Notes under the pieces: model-generated
Seen by the model: the letters and a program-made list of their open reading frames with translations, nothing else
Databases searched by the model: none
Told to the model about the DNA's origin: nothing
Made by a program: the position numbers and the translations under genes
DNA from: Quercus robur
Lineage: Eukaryota > Streptophyta > Magnoliopsida > Fagales > Fagaceae
Reading direction: 5' to 3'
NCBI RefSeq assembly: GCF_932294415.1
Contig: NC_065544.1
Span: 26,015,351-26,079,350 of the forward strand
DNA: 64,000 nt
Shown here: positions 1 to 12,400 of the stretch, one piece after another
Numbering within the stretch: position 1 is the stretch's first letter
How the letters are laid out: the number at the start of each line of letters is the position of its first letter

Positions 1-991
1 TGTATGTGAAACTCTCTCTTGGAGACTTGAACCCCAGTCCTTATCCCTCCACACTCCACAAACATTTATATTTGTGAAGTGACTACTGCACCAACGATGT
101 GCGGTAGTAATTTGAACGAGCTTCAAATGGCTTGAAAGTTATGTTCTAAAAGGAATATATCATATATAGTTAAGTAAAACTTATTTACAATGTTAGGTGT
201 GCATCAAACCCACCAAATAGAGTGGAATCCATATAATATGATACATGAAAAACGATGAAGGTTTTAAGACCGGTAGTCAATACTTAATTGCTACAAGGTC
301 AATTTTTTACCTTCTTCCTTGAATTAAATTGAGTCTATTATCAATAATAAATGGCTACTCTAAATAGTTGATCAATAACACTGGAACTTTCCTTAAACAT
401 AAAAAAGTTCATCTCAGCTCCTCTAGTTTTGTGCTTTGTTTTAAATATATTATATATAGATATGTAAAAGAGGAAGAGAGACACCATCTCTATCATCAAG
501 GTAAATAACAAACCCTAGGATATCAGAGATGGTGTCATCCTTTCAAAAATTAGAAACGCAAATTGTGTTTGATAATTTGATTGCTTTAACCAAAGCCACT
601 TGCATATAATTATAATCTACTTGACTTTAAAATTGGTATTTAAGTCCCTTTCAAAAAAAAAAAAAAAAATTTGGTATTTAAGCCCTACTACTGCCTAAAA
701 TACCTAACAACCATTTATTTCTTATCCCTTGTCATGCTCCATTCAGTCCTCCTTAGCATTTTCCATGAGATATTGCAATAAATGTATCATTCTCAATGAT
801 AAGTCTCTTAGCCGTGTAGACTAAAGCCACTTCTCCACTTGACTGTGGACCATATGTATCATTCTTAATGACAACAATCTTCTGTGAAATTTGGCTAAAT
901 AGAAAAAAAAAAAAAAAAGTAAAAAAAAAAAAAAACCACACACACACAAACACTAAGCTGTGAGGAGAAAATATAGCATCTAGCTAGCTCC

Positions 992-1063
<72 letters not shown>

Positions 1064-1738
1064 TGGACTTGTGTTGAGAGTCTTGTATGATTTTAGTTGA
1101 GAGTCTTCATTGTTTGTATCAATGAAATTCTTATTCATCTATGGCCTTGTATACTAGTGATACAAGACAATAAACTCAAAGAAGGGGACTTGTGTTGGAA
1201 AAATAGAAGTGGAATAAAACAAAGGGATATGACCTAGGGATCAGTAGCTAGGGTTTGCTCAGATGTAGCACCAAGTGATGAAAACCAAAAAATAGAATGT
1301 GACAATCAACACCTAAGTTGCTTGGAATCAGCACCTGGACTTGCTTAGAATCAACACCAAACATTGGAAGAATACTTCCAACTCATATATCATCAATTTA
1401 ATCGTCTACAATAGTACCGAATTACCAATAATAAAAGAAAATAAAACTCATAACGAGATTACATCATATATTGAAATAAAATTCAAATAGCAATCAAATA
1501 TCTCTAGTAGCATCAATTAGTGAAATCAGTATCAAATATCAATCATGGTCATTTAGGTCCAACAAAATCAATTGATATTAATATGTCTAATTTGGTACTC
1601 CTCTTGGTCCCGCCTTGTGTTTGCGTGTGTATTACACAGTGCTTGTCATCCTCTGGCCTGCTCATAAAATAAAAACTAAATAAGAAGAATTGTTTCCCTT
1701 TTTCTTCATCCTTATTCCACTCTTATTGAATTTTGCAG
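1..1738. other. Intergenic or intronic DNA before the GATA tail exons
   Basis: No coding region is supported here. If the GATA exons that follow belong to a gene like the one at 9428, this stretch is its large intron 5 (4.2 kb in the intact gene), because no zinc-finger exon is visible. Positions 15-110 resemble a dispersed plant repeat with a tRNA-like 'gacttgaacccc' segment, but it is too short to classify. A long GA microsatellite lies at 993-1059. Short A-runs occur near 650 and 900. Confidence 0.4.
993..1059. repeat. (GA)n microsatellite
   Basis: About 33 perfect GA dinucleotide units. It is a probable length-polymorphic marker; no function can be assigned. Confidence 0.95.
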
Positions 1739-2006
1739 GGAATTTTAAGAGATCTGTCTAAGGTTTCAAATGTGGCTATCCAGGATCCTTCTGTGAAGCT
1801 AATTGAACAGGCATAGCTACTTCCCTAGTGTTTGAAATTTTAAGCCTTCCCCCAGAAGACAATTCTTACCCTTTGTCTTCTGCTCTTCTCATGGGTGTTT
1901 ATCACAGAATAATGGTGAAGCTAATGACTTAGTCGTGGTAACCACAACTACAGACATTGTCCCCTCCTCTAATGGCGATATCTCTGCTGTAACTGCTGAA
2001 AGGTGA
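1739..2006 (+). CDS. C-terminal exons of an upstream ZIM/ZML-type GATA factor (partial)
   Basis: Two exons, 1739-1810 (24 codons) and 1908-2006 (32 codons plus stop), form one frame. The first follows a clean 'ttttgcag' acceptor and reads G-I-L-R-D-L-S-K, matching the G-T-L-R-D-L-T-K start of exon 6 in the intact GATA gene at 16143, the segment just after the zinc finger. The second ends V-T-A-E-R followed by TGA, an ending I associate with ZIM/GATA25-like proteins. The intron between them starts with GC, not GT, at 1811 and ends with CAG at 1907. Earlier exons (TIFY, CCT, zinc finger) would lie upstream of the window. It could be a live gene cut by the window edge or a relic. The family call rests on the conserved GxLRDLxK segment and on position and orientation relative to the intact paralog. 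Confidence 0.6.
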
Positions 2007-3333
2007 GTGAAAAGTTGCATCTCCTGCAGCAGTTGCTGTGCCATTTGTTGTTTTAGAGAAAAATGTTAAATAGATCTGAATTCAATGTAATAACTTTCAA
2101 CTTACTTTGATCAGCTGTAGATATATATATATATATATTCGTGCCCTCAATAGGTGTACTATTCTTCATACTTATTACTTCTGTAATTTGGGTATAGTAG
2201 AGCATGGGCCATTATGATTTGTCATCTAAATTTTGTCATTTGTGTTAATATCTCCGCAATGAAAAAAGCAGAAATTGCCAAAAAAAAAATTTCCCCTGTA
2301 AACAATGGTGAATTCAATTTCTACTTCTTTCACATATTCAAACCCCACCCTCAACTTCTCATGCACACATGTTTGAAGTATAGTTGGAATAATCAACAAG
2401 AACAATCTCATATCTTGAAGCCTTTTAAATTTTTATTTTGTTATTTTTTATAATTGAAAATTTTAATGCGAAAGGGAACTAGGGTAGCTTCCTTAGCCTA
2501 TATTCACATCCTCTACTTCCTTTCCAACGTGTATTAATTTTACATATAGATATAGACTTTCTGAGAGTAAAAATTCTCTAACGCAAGCTCCATTTCCCAA
2601 GGAAATAGCTATAGTTCATTCAATAATCAGATCTGCAAGCTAGGTTGCTCACTTGTAAACAAACTCGGCCCATTTCTATATCTTCTCTTTTCTCATTTGC
2701 TTATTGGGTTGATGAAGGTGTAGGCCCTAAAACTTTAGGCAAATTGGACTTACCTCTTGTGAGGTTTCTTGAAATGACACCCCCAACTAAATGTTTCATG
2801 GAATGACAATCTGTCTCTTGAAGTTTGTATAAATATTTTTTTTCCTTAAAGTTGTTACTTTCCTAATGAAATATTTGATTTAAAAAAAAAGATACATATC
2901 TATTCCATGAGAATACTCCCCTCCTTGAGAATGACACTCTTACCCTTGAAGTTTGTATAAATGTTTAGGAATGTTTATTGAATATTTAGCTAAGAAAGTA
3001 AAAGCATGAGTGGATATGAACTTATCAGTTTCATTTAGAAAAATTCTCAAAAATGGAAATGTCCTTTATTGAAATGTTTGGAGAAAGTATCATTTCAAGA
3101 AATCTCAAAAGGTTGTTTGGTTTATTCTTAAGAATCCTCATATTTGGTTTATTCTAAGAATCTTGTATTCTTCCCAAAATAGTCTTACAATTTTAAATAA
3201 AATGTCATGCTTTTTACCCACCACTTTTATATGGCTTCCTATAAATATATAAATAATTAATATGAATCATATATTAAGTAAAATCTCCTAAAATAGTAGT
3301 CTAAGATTTCCAAATGACAACTTTCTCAAAATG

Positions 3334-3373
<40 letters not shown>

Positions 3374-4130
3374 TATTTCCAAATGACACATACCAAAGTA
3401 ACCAAACCAAAAAAATTATTTCAAAATTCTTTTATGGTTTATCAGAAAATTATGCATTATCAATCAAACTTAAAAAATAATAAAAAAGAGACTAACAATT
3501 ACAAATATGAGATAAAAATTAAAGTCAACAGTAATCCTTGAAGATAAATATAGCCATAATATAAAATCGGTTTGAATACACAAAATAAGCAGGTGATTAG
3601 AAAGTGTTACTAACTTCCTATATTTTAGTTAAAGTCTATTCCATTAGGGATATAATCATCACTTTATAAAGAATAGAACATTCCCAAACATGAAAAGAAT
3701 CAAAAGATACCTACATTTTTAAAAGGGAATTCAAAAAGATAGGATTGGTGTTACCTTAAATTTTTCCAACTAAACATAGCAATGCTCTTTAGGAATCCTA
3801 AAAGATCTTGTATGTGTAAAATTTATATATGTGGAAGAGTGGCAGAAATGCTAAAATTACAAATTATTTACAATATTTTTACAAATTGTTGATGTAACCA
3901 ACTTCTTATTGGTTTTTATCTAAACCCATCACTAACATCACTTTTTTCATTTATCAATAACAATTCACCGCATTAACAGTTTATAAAAATTTTTGTTTCT
4001 CTAGCTTTACTCAAGTAGTGGAAGACCATACCAAATTTGTGAGAAAAGCATCATTTGCCATCTTAATAAGAACAAGTTATTATAGCTATTGTTGGGATAA
4101 TAGAGGATATTTTTAGACTTTGAGGAAAAT
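2007..4130. other. Intergenic region, no gene seen
   Basis: It would hold the 3' UTR of the upstream GATA gene and then AT-rich DNA. I see no frame with domain similarity and no clear transposon ends. A (TA)n run lies near 2120 and a 39-base A-run at 3333-3371, possibly the tail of a decayed retroposon. Short open frames around 2226-2450 are AT-rich chance frames. Confidence 0.5.
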
Positions 4131-4139
4131 GTTAAATGT

Positions 4140-4870
4140 AAAATATTAATATCTTCAAAAGAAAATAGTAGGGTGGGGAAGGATACCAATTTATTATTTT
4201 TTTATTTTTGGGGAAGGATACCAAATTGGCAGAAAAAGAAGCATCATTCTCATATGTGTGAACAAGTTTGTTTGTTTTTTTGTGGGAATGTGAGAAAAAG
4301 TTGGTCAAAGAGAATATGTCTTGGTCTTGTTATTTTCGTAAATATTCATGACTTTTGGGACAGATTTTGGACTTTAATAGAGTTTGGTCTTGTTATTTTC
4401 TACGTGTGACTCGTTGTTTCTTTTTTATTCTTACACCAAAAAAAGAAAAATACAATTAAATACAAATGCCCATAAATCATAAAATTGGGTCTCCTCCATT
4501 CCTAATACTGTAATTTAACATAGCCATATGCTTGGGGATAACACTTCATATCAATTTTCCACCAAGGGACTCCTTTCTATCAGAAGCTATCTCATGAGAT
4601 GATTTCATGACTCATGAGACCACTCTCTCATAACATATGAGACCCACATATGTGAGATCCATACATATTATGAGAGAGATATCTTAAAAGACCGTTTCAC
4701 TCTCATAAGATAACTTTACCCTTTCTATAGTGATGTAGATGGACATCTTTCCACACCCTTCACATGGCACATACCCTCCCTTACATGTGACTCACCCTCT
4801 CTAGGCTCCACCTAATCTCCATCACACCATCCTCTATAGTCTACCCGACGTGAATTATGTTGATTGCCTC
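4140..4870 (+). repeat. Decayed duplicate of the GATA promoter region
   Basis: This stretch is collinear with 7985-9020, the region upstream of the intact GATA gene. Shared blocks include 'aaattggc..aagaagcatcattctcata' (4220/8040), 'ttggtcaaagaga' (4300/8085), 'acagattttggacttta' (4360/8125), a run of 'ccaaaaaaagaaaaa' (4435/8200), and the CA/CT-rich block with 'cacacc..cacatg' (4750/8915). The similarity stops close to the TATA box of the intact gene and no coding exons follow. It looks like the promoter of a tandem GATA copy whose body has been lost. Confidence 0.6.
4581..4720. mobile_element. 140-bp MITE with 8-bp target duplication
   Basis: The element interrupts the decayed promoter duplicate. 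It is flanked by perfect direct repeats CTTTCTAT at 4573-4580 and 4721-4728. Its ends are imperfectly inverted ('tatctcatgaga' near the left end, 'tctcataagata' near the right) and the interior is rich in 'catgaga/tctcat' palindromes. An 8-bp duplication suggests the hAT superfamily. The corresponding place in the paralogous promoter (near 8865-8885) lacks it. Confidence 0.65.
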
Positions 4871-5485
4871 TTAATATATGTGGTTTGACATATTTTGACT
4901 TTCTTAACAAAAAAATAAGTGGTTTGACTAGTGACATTTGACCCCCTATGTCTAGGGTTTTACACATAGTCATTACCTATTTTATTAAATTGAAAAAAAA
5001 AACCATAATAATAAATAAATACCTCTTTTTTATTTATTCAAATGAATATTTACATTTGATAGAACATAAAAAAGAATATACTTGATTTTATTCTTAGATA
5101 CAATCTAAAAAGATTAAATGACTTTGATTTCCTAGTTACATTCTAAATAGAAAAATGAAAATTACATGATAAAGTCAAGTTTAGAATCATTGATCTAAGA
5201 GGCTAAATTATAGGGTGGGAAGGTATTAGACTTCCACCCTTCCAAACGAGCCAGTCTTATAGAATATGTTGGTCATGGTCATTTCATACAAGCATCGTCC
5301 CAACATGTTATGATCAATAAAACATATTGAAAATTAGGGTTTAAAAAAAACATTTTATCGTTATTATATTAGGTACTGAAATTTATAACTAGCATGTTCA
5401 TCAAATACAAACATGTTTTCATACATAATAATTAACCAAAGATTTGAATCTATACTACTCGGTTCAAGGTTTACACATGCATGCA

Positions 5486-5865
5486 GGCAAAAATGGCAAA
5501 ATACCCCTGGCAAAATACCCCTTTCGTCCAAAAGTTCTAGCAAAATGTCATTGTTCTGAAATTATCTAGCAATATGCCTCTGTTTTGAGACTCAATTTTC
5601 TAAAAATCGATTTCAATATAAAACTCGATTTGTAAAAAATCGAGTTATAGGCAATCAAACTTTAAAAAAAAAAAAAAAAATTATAAAACTGGAGTTCCAT
5701 TTGAAAATTTTCAAGGAACTCGAGTTCCATGAACTCAAGTTCCTTACTGAAATTCAATTTTTAGAAAAATTGAGTTTTAAAACAGGGGCATTTTCCTAGA
5801 TAGTTTCAGAACAGGGGCATTTTGTTGGAACTTTTGGGCGAAAGGGATATTTTGCCATTTTGGCC
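5486..5865. mobile_element. 380-bp foldback element, Mutator-like (MULE-MITE)
   Basis: Long imperfect terminal inverted repeats of about 120 bp start GGCAAAAATGGCAAAATA on the left and end in the complement on the right (...TATTTTGCCATTTTGGCC). The element is flanked by a perfect 10-bp direct repeat, CATGCATGCA, at 5476-5485 and 5866-5875. Long TIRs with a 9-10 bp duplication are typical of Mutator-like elements. No coding capacity is seen; the middle contains an A-run and 'ctcgagttcc' repeats. Confidence 0.75.
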
Positions 5866-5875
5866 CATGCATGCA

Positions 5876-7237
5876 TGGTTGGCTTGGTGAAACAGAGTCA
5901 ATGGTAGGGCTTCTAGTTATATAGACAATGCCTCTCTTTGAACATCATCTCAAAATTCCTTTTGTCTTTTGGAAATTTGGGCAAAGTCATGGCTTATTGA
6001 TGATTATTTTTGAACACGGGTTTGGATGTTCTTTGAGATTGAATCTTGGTCTTGGGCAGCACCTCCTCTCTTCAAGGTTCCTTGGGTGATTAGGAATTTG
6101 TGTAGCACCTCATTCCTTCAACCTAGAAAATTTGGTTAGCACCTCCTTCCTCCAATAGTTTTGTTGACACCTCCATTGAATCTTTGAAGATTTCAACAGA
6201 GTTCAGATAATTTTAAATTTGGGAAGTGATTGAGCTTTTCTTTGAGTCAAATTAATGCTAAGGACGTCATAAATTCGAGGCTTTTGAGGGATAAAGTGTT
6301 GTGATTAACGAAAAGGATTAGAAATCACCTAATGCCTCCTTACTAAAATTTTTATCGAAGAGCAAATTGTACTTTTAAAGTTAAGATCCCTCATCTATTT
6401 ATAGAAGAGAATGGTACGATGTGTGTCCCACATAATTTAAGTGCAAGCTTTCAGAATTATCCGGCATCCAAAGATTTATGATCACTTTTAGTTTTGATCC
6501 AATTTGGCTATGCCAAGTAATTAATTAAATCCATTCTTTAAAAAACCAATCATCATAATCCAAAAATGCATATTAACTTGTAAAGATTTTATTTGGTTAT
6601 GATTTTTTATTTGATTTAAGTATGTGAAATATCATTTTAATCATTAAAACTTCTAAATTTATTTTCAATGTAATACTGCACAATCTAACGATTAAATTTA
6701 CGATATATATGTCCTTATGTCGTGAAGGTTGTAAATTGGGTGCTACACTATTTCATTATTAAATTTTCTCCAACAAAACTTGAGGATGCTTTTCCCACTA
6801 TGTGAATGTGTATTTTTTTATATATTATTTTTTTAAATGAAATTTTTGCCAATATTATAAGAATGCAAGATGTTATATTCAAGTTATGTTCACCTTTTAG
6901 TATGAACTCGTTTTACTTACACCTGAAGAGCCATAACTCTCTAGTTTTTTCTGCTAATCTATTCCAGTTAACCCAAAAAGAAAAGAAAACAAAAGAAGAG
7001 TTATATATTATCCCAAATCTGGTAAAATTAAATGGATATTCGATGGTGAACCATTATATATTATCGTAAGTTCTATTACTCATAAAATAAATTAATAAAG
7101 CTATTATATATTACTTTCATTGGATTATTGATTGCATGATCTCAATATTTTTTTTATGTAGTATTAGACCTCGGGCTTGCTTCATTTAAAAAACAATAAT
7201 AATATAAAATTTAAAGTTAGTTGCGGTAAAAAGTAAA
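5876..7237. other. Intergenic region, no gene seen
   Basis: AT-rich DNA without convincing exons, splice sites or recognised repeat ends. Around 6050-6190 there is a local repetition of 'agcacctcctt/agcacctcattcc', which looks like a short degenerate tandem repeat. Confidence 0.45.
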
Positions 7238-7396
7238 GGTCGGGCTTTGGCGCAATGACAAGTACTTTTTACTAAACACAATATGTTGTGAGTTTGAGTT
7301 CAAGAATCAAGCTTTCCAAAAATTGGGGATAAGGTTGTCTTTCATAATGACTTGCAAATCTTGTAAAAGTAGGAGTTTTATGCATTTGGACGATTT
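7238..7396 (+). mobile_element. Degenerate Au-like SINE
   Basis: The 5' part 'ggtcgggctttggcgcaatg' resembles the tRNA-derived head of plant Au SINEs, with a B-box-like 'gagtttgagttcaaga' about 50 bp on. The body has 'ggggataaggttgtct' and the tail 'aggagttttatgcatttgga', the degenerate counterpart of the Au 3' end. Several substitutions suggest an old insertion. I did not find a clear target duplication. Confidence 0.55.
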
Positions 7397-7703
7397 TTTA
7401 TTTTTTAATTATGGTAAAGAGTCTTGAGCTTTTGTTAGTTGCTATTGATATGGACTTAATATTTTCCTCTTCAATGCTAAATATTTGCAACACCTTTGTG
7501 TGTGTTTATTATTCGTTCAATTTTTTGAAAGAAATTGATATGTATTGTTCGATAATCTTACATTTCCACCCCCCACTAATTCAATGGTCAATGTCTATAC
7601 TCATTTTGCTTTAGTTTTAATTGAATAGTAGAGATTTGCTTCTACAATATTTAAAATAATCAAACATATATCTTCTTAAGTCATTAGTCATTACCTTGTA
7701 TTA

Positions 7704-7990
7704 AGGGTCCGTTTGGATTGAACTTATTGTTGCTGAAACTAAAAACTGAAAACTGAAAACACTGTAGCAAAATAATTTTTAAATGTGTAAATAGTATCGT
7801 GGGACCCATTTTTAATATTTTTTAATACGTGAATAGTGTATGCACAGTGCATGAACAGTGCATACACTGTTCATAACAATAAATTCTGTTACCCAAAGTC
7901 AACAAATGCGGAAAAAAAAAAAAAAAAAAGGAAAAACGTAAAACTTGTAAAACACAGACGCCGGATTCAGTGGAATCCAAACTGCCTCTA
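7704..7990. mobile_element. MITE of hAT type, about 285 bp
   Basis: The ends read 'agggtccgtttggatt' on the left and 'aatccaaactgcctct' on the right, an imperfect terminal inverted repeat around the (G)TTTGGAT core common in hAT MITEs. The interior has 'gcacagtgcatgaacagtgca' type palindromes and an A-run, but no coding frame. I could not identify an exact 8-bp duplication. It sits immediately upstream of the GATA promoter block. Confidence 0.6.
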
Positions 7991-8253
7991 AATGTGAAAT
8001 ATAGATATCTTGAAAAGAAAGTAGTGTGAAAGGATGCCAAATTGGCCAAAGAAAGCATCATTCTCATAGGTGAGAACAGAACAAGTAGGTCAAAGAGACC
8101 ATAGCTTGCACGACTTTAGAACAGACTTTGGACTTGAGTAGTCTTTATTTTTTTTTTAGGTGAGTCTTCGTTTATGTCTTAAGTCTTAACTCTTACCCAA
8201 AAAAAGAAAAAGAAAAATAAAAATAAACACAAACACCCAAATATCATGAAATT

Positions 8254-8807
8254 ACGTGAGAGTTCCAAGTTCTACTCATTATGTATCCGCTCATAATATT
8301 TGCATAGAATTTTGTGGATGAATATTGAATAAGGCAGAAATACACTTAATTACACACTCAAATTTATAATATGCTTAAGTGATATTGTGATTAATGCACA
8401 TAATTTTTTATTCTTAATTTTTTTTAACAAGTTGATATCTAAACATATTGTGAGTTTAGCTTGGGCAAAAAACCCAACACCATTTCCTTTTGAAATTATT
8501 TTAAGACCATAACTAATTTCACACTTTTTTTTTTCCCAGAACTATTATAAGTGAATCATGTGATAAATTGTGGGTTTTAGTTAATTTAACTAGTAAAGTC
8601 TTTAATAGTTGAATAAGAGAATTGGTGTTCAATTTTTGTCTATATCAAAAATCGATTGATGTTTGACATATTACTTGTCATTTTTAAATTGAATCATTAC
8701 TTTTTTTTTTTTAATTACTCATTGTCACCCACATGGGATAGCCGTGAAAACTGAAAATGGGTGTTAATTAGTCATGGTTCTAGAATTTTTCTTTCCATGT
8801 GTATGTT
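8254..8807. mobile_element. 554-bp insertion in the GATA promoter flanked by 11-bp direct repeats
   Basis: ATCATGAAATT occurs at 8243-8253 and again at 8808-8818. The paralogous promoter copy reads straight through ('atcataaaattggg' near 4474), so the intervening 554 bp are an insertion. No terminal inverted repeat is visible. Within it, 8569-8690 resembles a tRNA-derived SINE: an A-box-like 'agttaatttaactagtaaag' and a B-box-like 'ttggtgttcaattttt' followed by 'aaaaatcgattgatg'. The insertion may be a retroposon carrying or nested with that SINE. Confidence 0.55.
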
Positions 8808-9033
8808 ATCATGAAATTGGGCCCCTTCGCAACCACAAATTCCATCTCAATTCTCCACCACACGATCTCCTATCAAAGGTGATGATGCACACAATTAAAC
8901 ATCATATTCCACACCCCACACATGAAACGTACCCCCTCCTCCTCGTCCTCTATACGTGACCCCACCCCCTCCATGGGACCCCACACCTAATTTCCACACT
9001 TCTATCCAACGGCTGAGATCGCCTCTCAAAAAC

Positions 9034-9045
9034 TATATATAAATA
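9034..9045 (+). promoter_or_regulatory. TATA box of the GATA gene
   Basis: The sequence 'ctatatataaata' lies about 390 bp upstream of the GATA start codon, just after a CA/CT-rich block. A leader of roughly 360 nt, with an AG-rich run at 9384-9400, would follow. Its position at the end of the duplicated promoter block supports it; no transcript data were available. Confidence 0.5.
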
Positions 9046-9427
9046 AAAAAAATGAAAACACCAAAAACCAAAAAAAAAAAAAAAAAAACCTAAAAATTCA
9101 GTTTTGATTCCTTCACTCACTCACAGACCTCTTTTTTTCTCAGTATTATTCAGTATCTGAAAATAAATAGAGAGTCTCTTCTAGGATACATAAAATAAAC
9201 CTTTTCAATATGTAAATATAAAACACGTGTTTTATATTTACGATTTTAGGGTTTTATGACTTTTTATTTAAGGTTAAGAGAAGTTGTTATTACTTCTTAT
9301 TTAGTAGAACGTGAAAATTTGTGTGTTTTTCAAAAAAAAACTTCGAATTAACAGAGTTTCTGTTTGGGAACCGAGAAAATTTTGAGAGAGAGAGAGAGAG
9401 TGAGTGAGTGATGCTTGTGGTTGAGGA

Positions 9428-12400
9428 ATGGAGATGGTGAATCCGCAGCCACTGCAAGTGAGGCCATTGGAGGAGGAGGAGAGAGAGAACCATCTTGTTC
9501 AGGTGCCGATAGAGATGGACGGAGACGAAGGTGGATCCGAATACGAGTACATGAATGGAAGAAGTGCTCAGCACGAGGCTATGAATGGTGGAGGAGTAGG
9601 AGTTGGAGTTGGAGGAGGAGGAGGAGTAGAAGTGGAGGCTCGTGCCAGTGGCGCTTCTGCTTCTGCTTCGGCTTCTCGCACGAGCGAGCTCACCATCGCC
9701 TTCGAAGGCGAGGTCTACGTTTTCCCAGCGGTTACGCCTGATAAGGTTTGCGAGTACTATTTTTCTCTCTCTTCTTTTTTTTTTTGACCCAATGGAAAAA
9801 CAAAATCAAGTATTGAACGGCACTTTCTAGCTTTACTCTTTTTAGTAAATATATATATTTTTAGTAAATGTTTATTAGTTACTTTGATTCCTATTTGTTT
9901 GTTATAAGTTGTTTACTTATAGAAATGTATCAGTTTGTTTGTTAGGTGGGGCATTGCCTTTTGGGTATTTTGTATTATATGTTTGATGAATTACTATAAA
10001 TATTGGCCAAAGTGCCCAAAGATTTTACTTCCAAATATTGGCACCTCCCCCATGCACAAAGTGCTTGGGGGGTTTTGGGGGGAAATGGTTCGAGCTGCAG
10101 CATGTTATAATTATTTCTAAAAAAAAAAAAAAAAAAATCAGTTTGAAGGAAAATTCCTCCAACCGTTACTAGGCGATTAATAAAAGCATCCCTGTGTATT
10201 TATAGTCACATGACTTATTTAATGAGTTATGTAATTTGTTTAAAATAATAGGCACGGATGGCTTTATCGATCACCACATAATGGATGGGAGGAGATTCTT
10301 CCAGACTACTATGTGTAATTGACTATTATGTTGTTTTTTTTTAATAAATGGTAGAACTTCATTGAATGAAGATAAATCAATTACAAAGAACTAAGGCACA
10401 TGGGAAGTGTACTGAGTTAAACATGAAAATAAACAGACTAATATGCATGAAAAGTACAACTATTGTGAAAACACCAGATGCCGTTGTCCACCAAGCAAAG
10501 TATGGAAAAAAGCTAGTTTCAGGTCTTGAATTAAACTTTTGGCTTCTACAAAATACGAGCATTCCGCTCCTGCCAAAATTCCATGTTTGAGATTCCTCCG
10601 CCACATATTAGAATATGAGATGTTAGATTTTGTAATCATCTCTTTTCATTGGGCTGGGTGCTAACTTTTTTTTTTTTTTTTTGGGTGTAAAGATGACTAA
10701 TTGACAATTATGTTATGATCTTTGGAGTGTTCCCATGCCTATTTTATAGTCAACTTGCATGGAATACTTTTTTTCATTAGGTCAATTGCATTGTTTAGTT
10801 GGGGTACTTGTGAATCAACACACCTTTTCAGAATGAATTGAGTTTCTTTTTGGGTTAAGTGATGCTTAATTGGCTGGAATGTGCATATGCAGGTGCAGGC
10901 AGTGCTACTACTACTGGGGGGTTGTGACATACCCAATAGTGTCCCTAGCTCTCAGTTTCTGCTACAACAAAATAGCAAGGTATCCCTGTGAAAAACCACT
11001 TCTCTCTCTGATAAATTTTGTTAATGTTCCTTAATTCTTTTTTATTGTTTTTTTCTCCAAATACACTCTAGGGTATAGGTGAGACCTCACGAGGTTCGAA
11101 ACTTTCACGAAGGATTGCATCTCTTGTTAGGTTCCGTGAAAAGCGGAAAGAGAGATGTTTTGAAAAGAAAATCCGGTACACGTGTCGAAAAGAGGTTGCT
11201 CAAAGGTGAGTTGTAACAATTTTTTGGGAAACTTCTGTGTTATGTTGGAAAACAAAACCTTTTCTTATAATTAATACATTATATAAGACAATGTTGCCAA
11301 TGAGGTATTGCTCAAGTGGCACCTTCAACACCCCCCCCCCCCCCCCCCTCTCTTTTCCTGCTTTGAATATATAGATACTTAATCTTCTCTCTCTCTCTGA
11401 TGGGGACACACAAACCTGAATTGGATGTAGCATGTATTTTATGTCTTCCATAACCTTTGATTTTCACATTTGAAAGGAATATTGGTACATTTTTTGTGTA
11501 GAATTTGACACATAAAACATCCTTCAATCATTGAGGCTGGTATTGTGCTAGAGTTTGGTAGTATATAAATTCAAATTGGTTTGTCTACTAGGATGCATCG
11601 TAAGAATGGGCAGTTTGCATCGTTGAAGAATTCATTTAAAGTAGCTGGTGAAAATTGGGATTCAAGTGATGGCACGCCTTGTCCTGCACCTATGTGAGTT
11701 TGAAGCTTAATGTTCATTTACCAGTTTTAAACCTTAGAAAACAGATAAAATCAATTCTCTTTAATGATAGGATGGATTTCTGTGTATCATATTTTGTGTT
11801 TATATGTTTCTTCTACATTCTGTATAGTTTACGTAGATGCCAACATTGTGGGATTAGTGAAAAGTCTACTCCAGCAATGCGTCGGGGGCCAGCTGGTCCA
11901 AGATCCCTTTGCAATGCTTGTGGGCTGATGTGGGCAAACAAGGTAGGTGTTGTCTGTTAATATATTTTATGTAAGCCACTGAACTCTAGTTCAAATGGCA
12001 TTTCCTCCACTCATAAGAGCAAGGTGGAGGGTGAGGACTTGGGTCCAAGACTCATTGGGTGTATGTAATTATCAACAAAAAAGATTTTATATAAATTCTT
12101 GTTCTTGCAATTATTTATATCCAAGTCTTCTTTATTCACAAAATGCATTATTTTGAGTTAATTATTCATGTAATTTATCAGTTTTTTGACATTCTATGAG
12201 GTAGGGACTCAAGACTATCATTAGATTTAGCAAAGATTTATTTTGTGATGAAGTATGCAATGGAATCATAAAATGTAGATGACCATGCTAATGGAGATGA
12301 CAGAACATGACAGAGGTATTAGATGGCCATTAGCAAAATACTAAAGAAATGTACTAGATGTCTTTGGACTATGAACTTAGCATCAATGTTTGGGTATAGC

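Noticed and set aside
9415-9830. Other open frames overlapping GATA exon 1 (Arg/Trp-rich and Leu-rich)
   Set aside because: They are out of frame with the TIFY-encoding frame, which continues exactly through all eleven exons.
9992-10140. Possible SINE in GATA intron 1 ('ggttcgagctgcagcatg' before an A-run)
   Set aside because: Only one short box-like motif and an A-tail are visible; no A-box or target duplication could be placed.
11335-11350. Run of about 20 C bases in GATA intron 3
   Set aside because: Simple homopolymer, possibly partly a sequencing artefact; no functional reading is supported.
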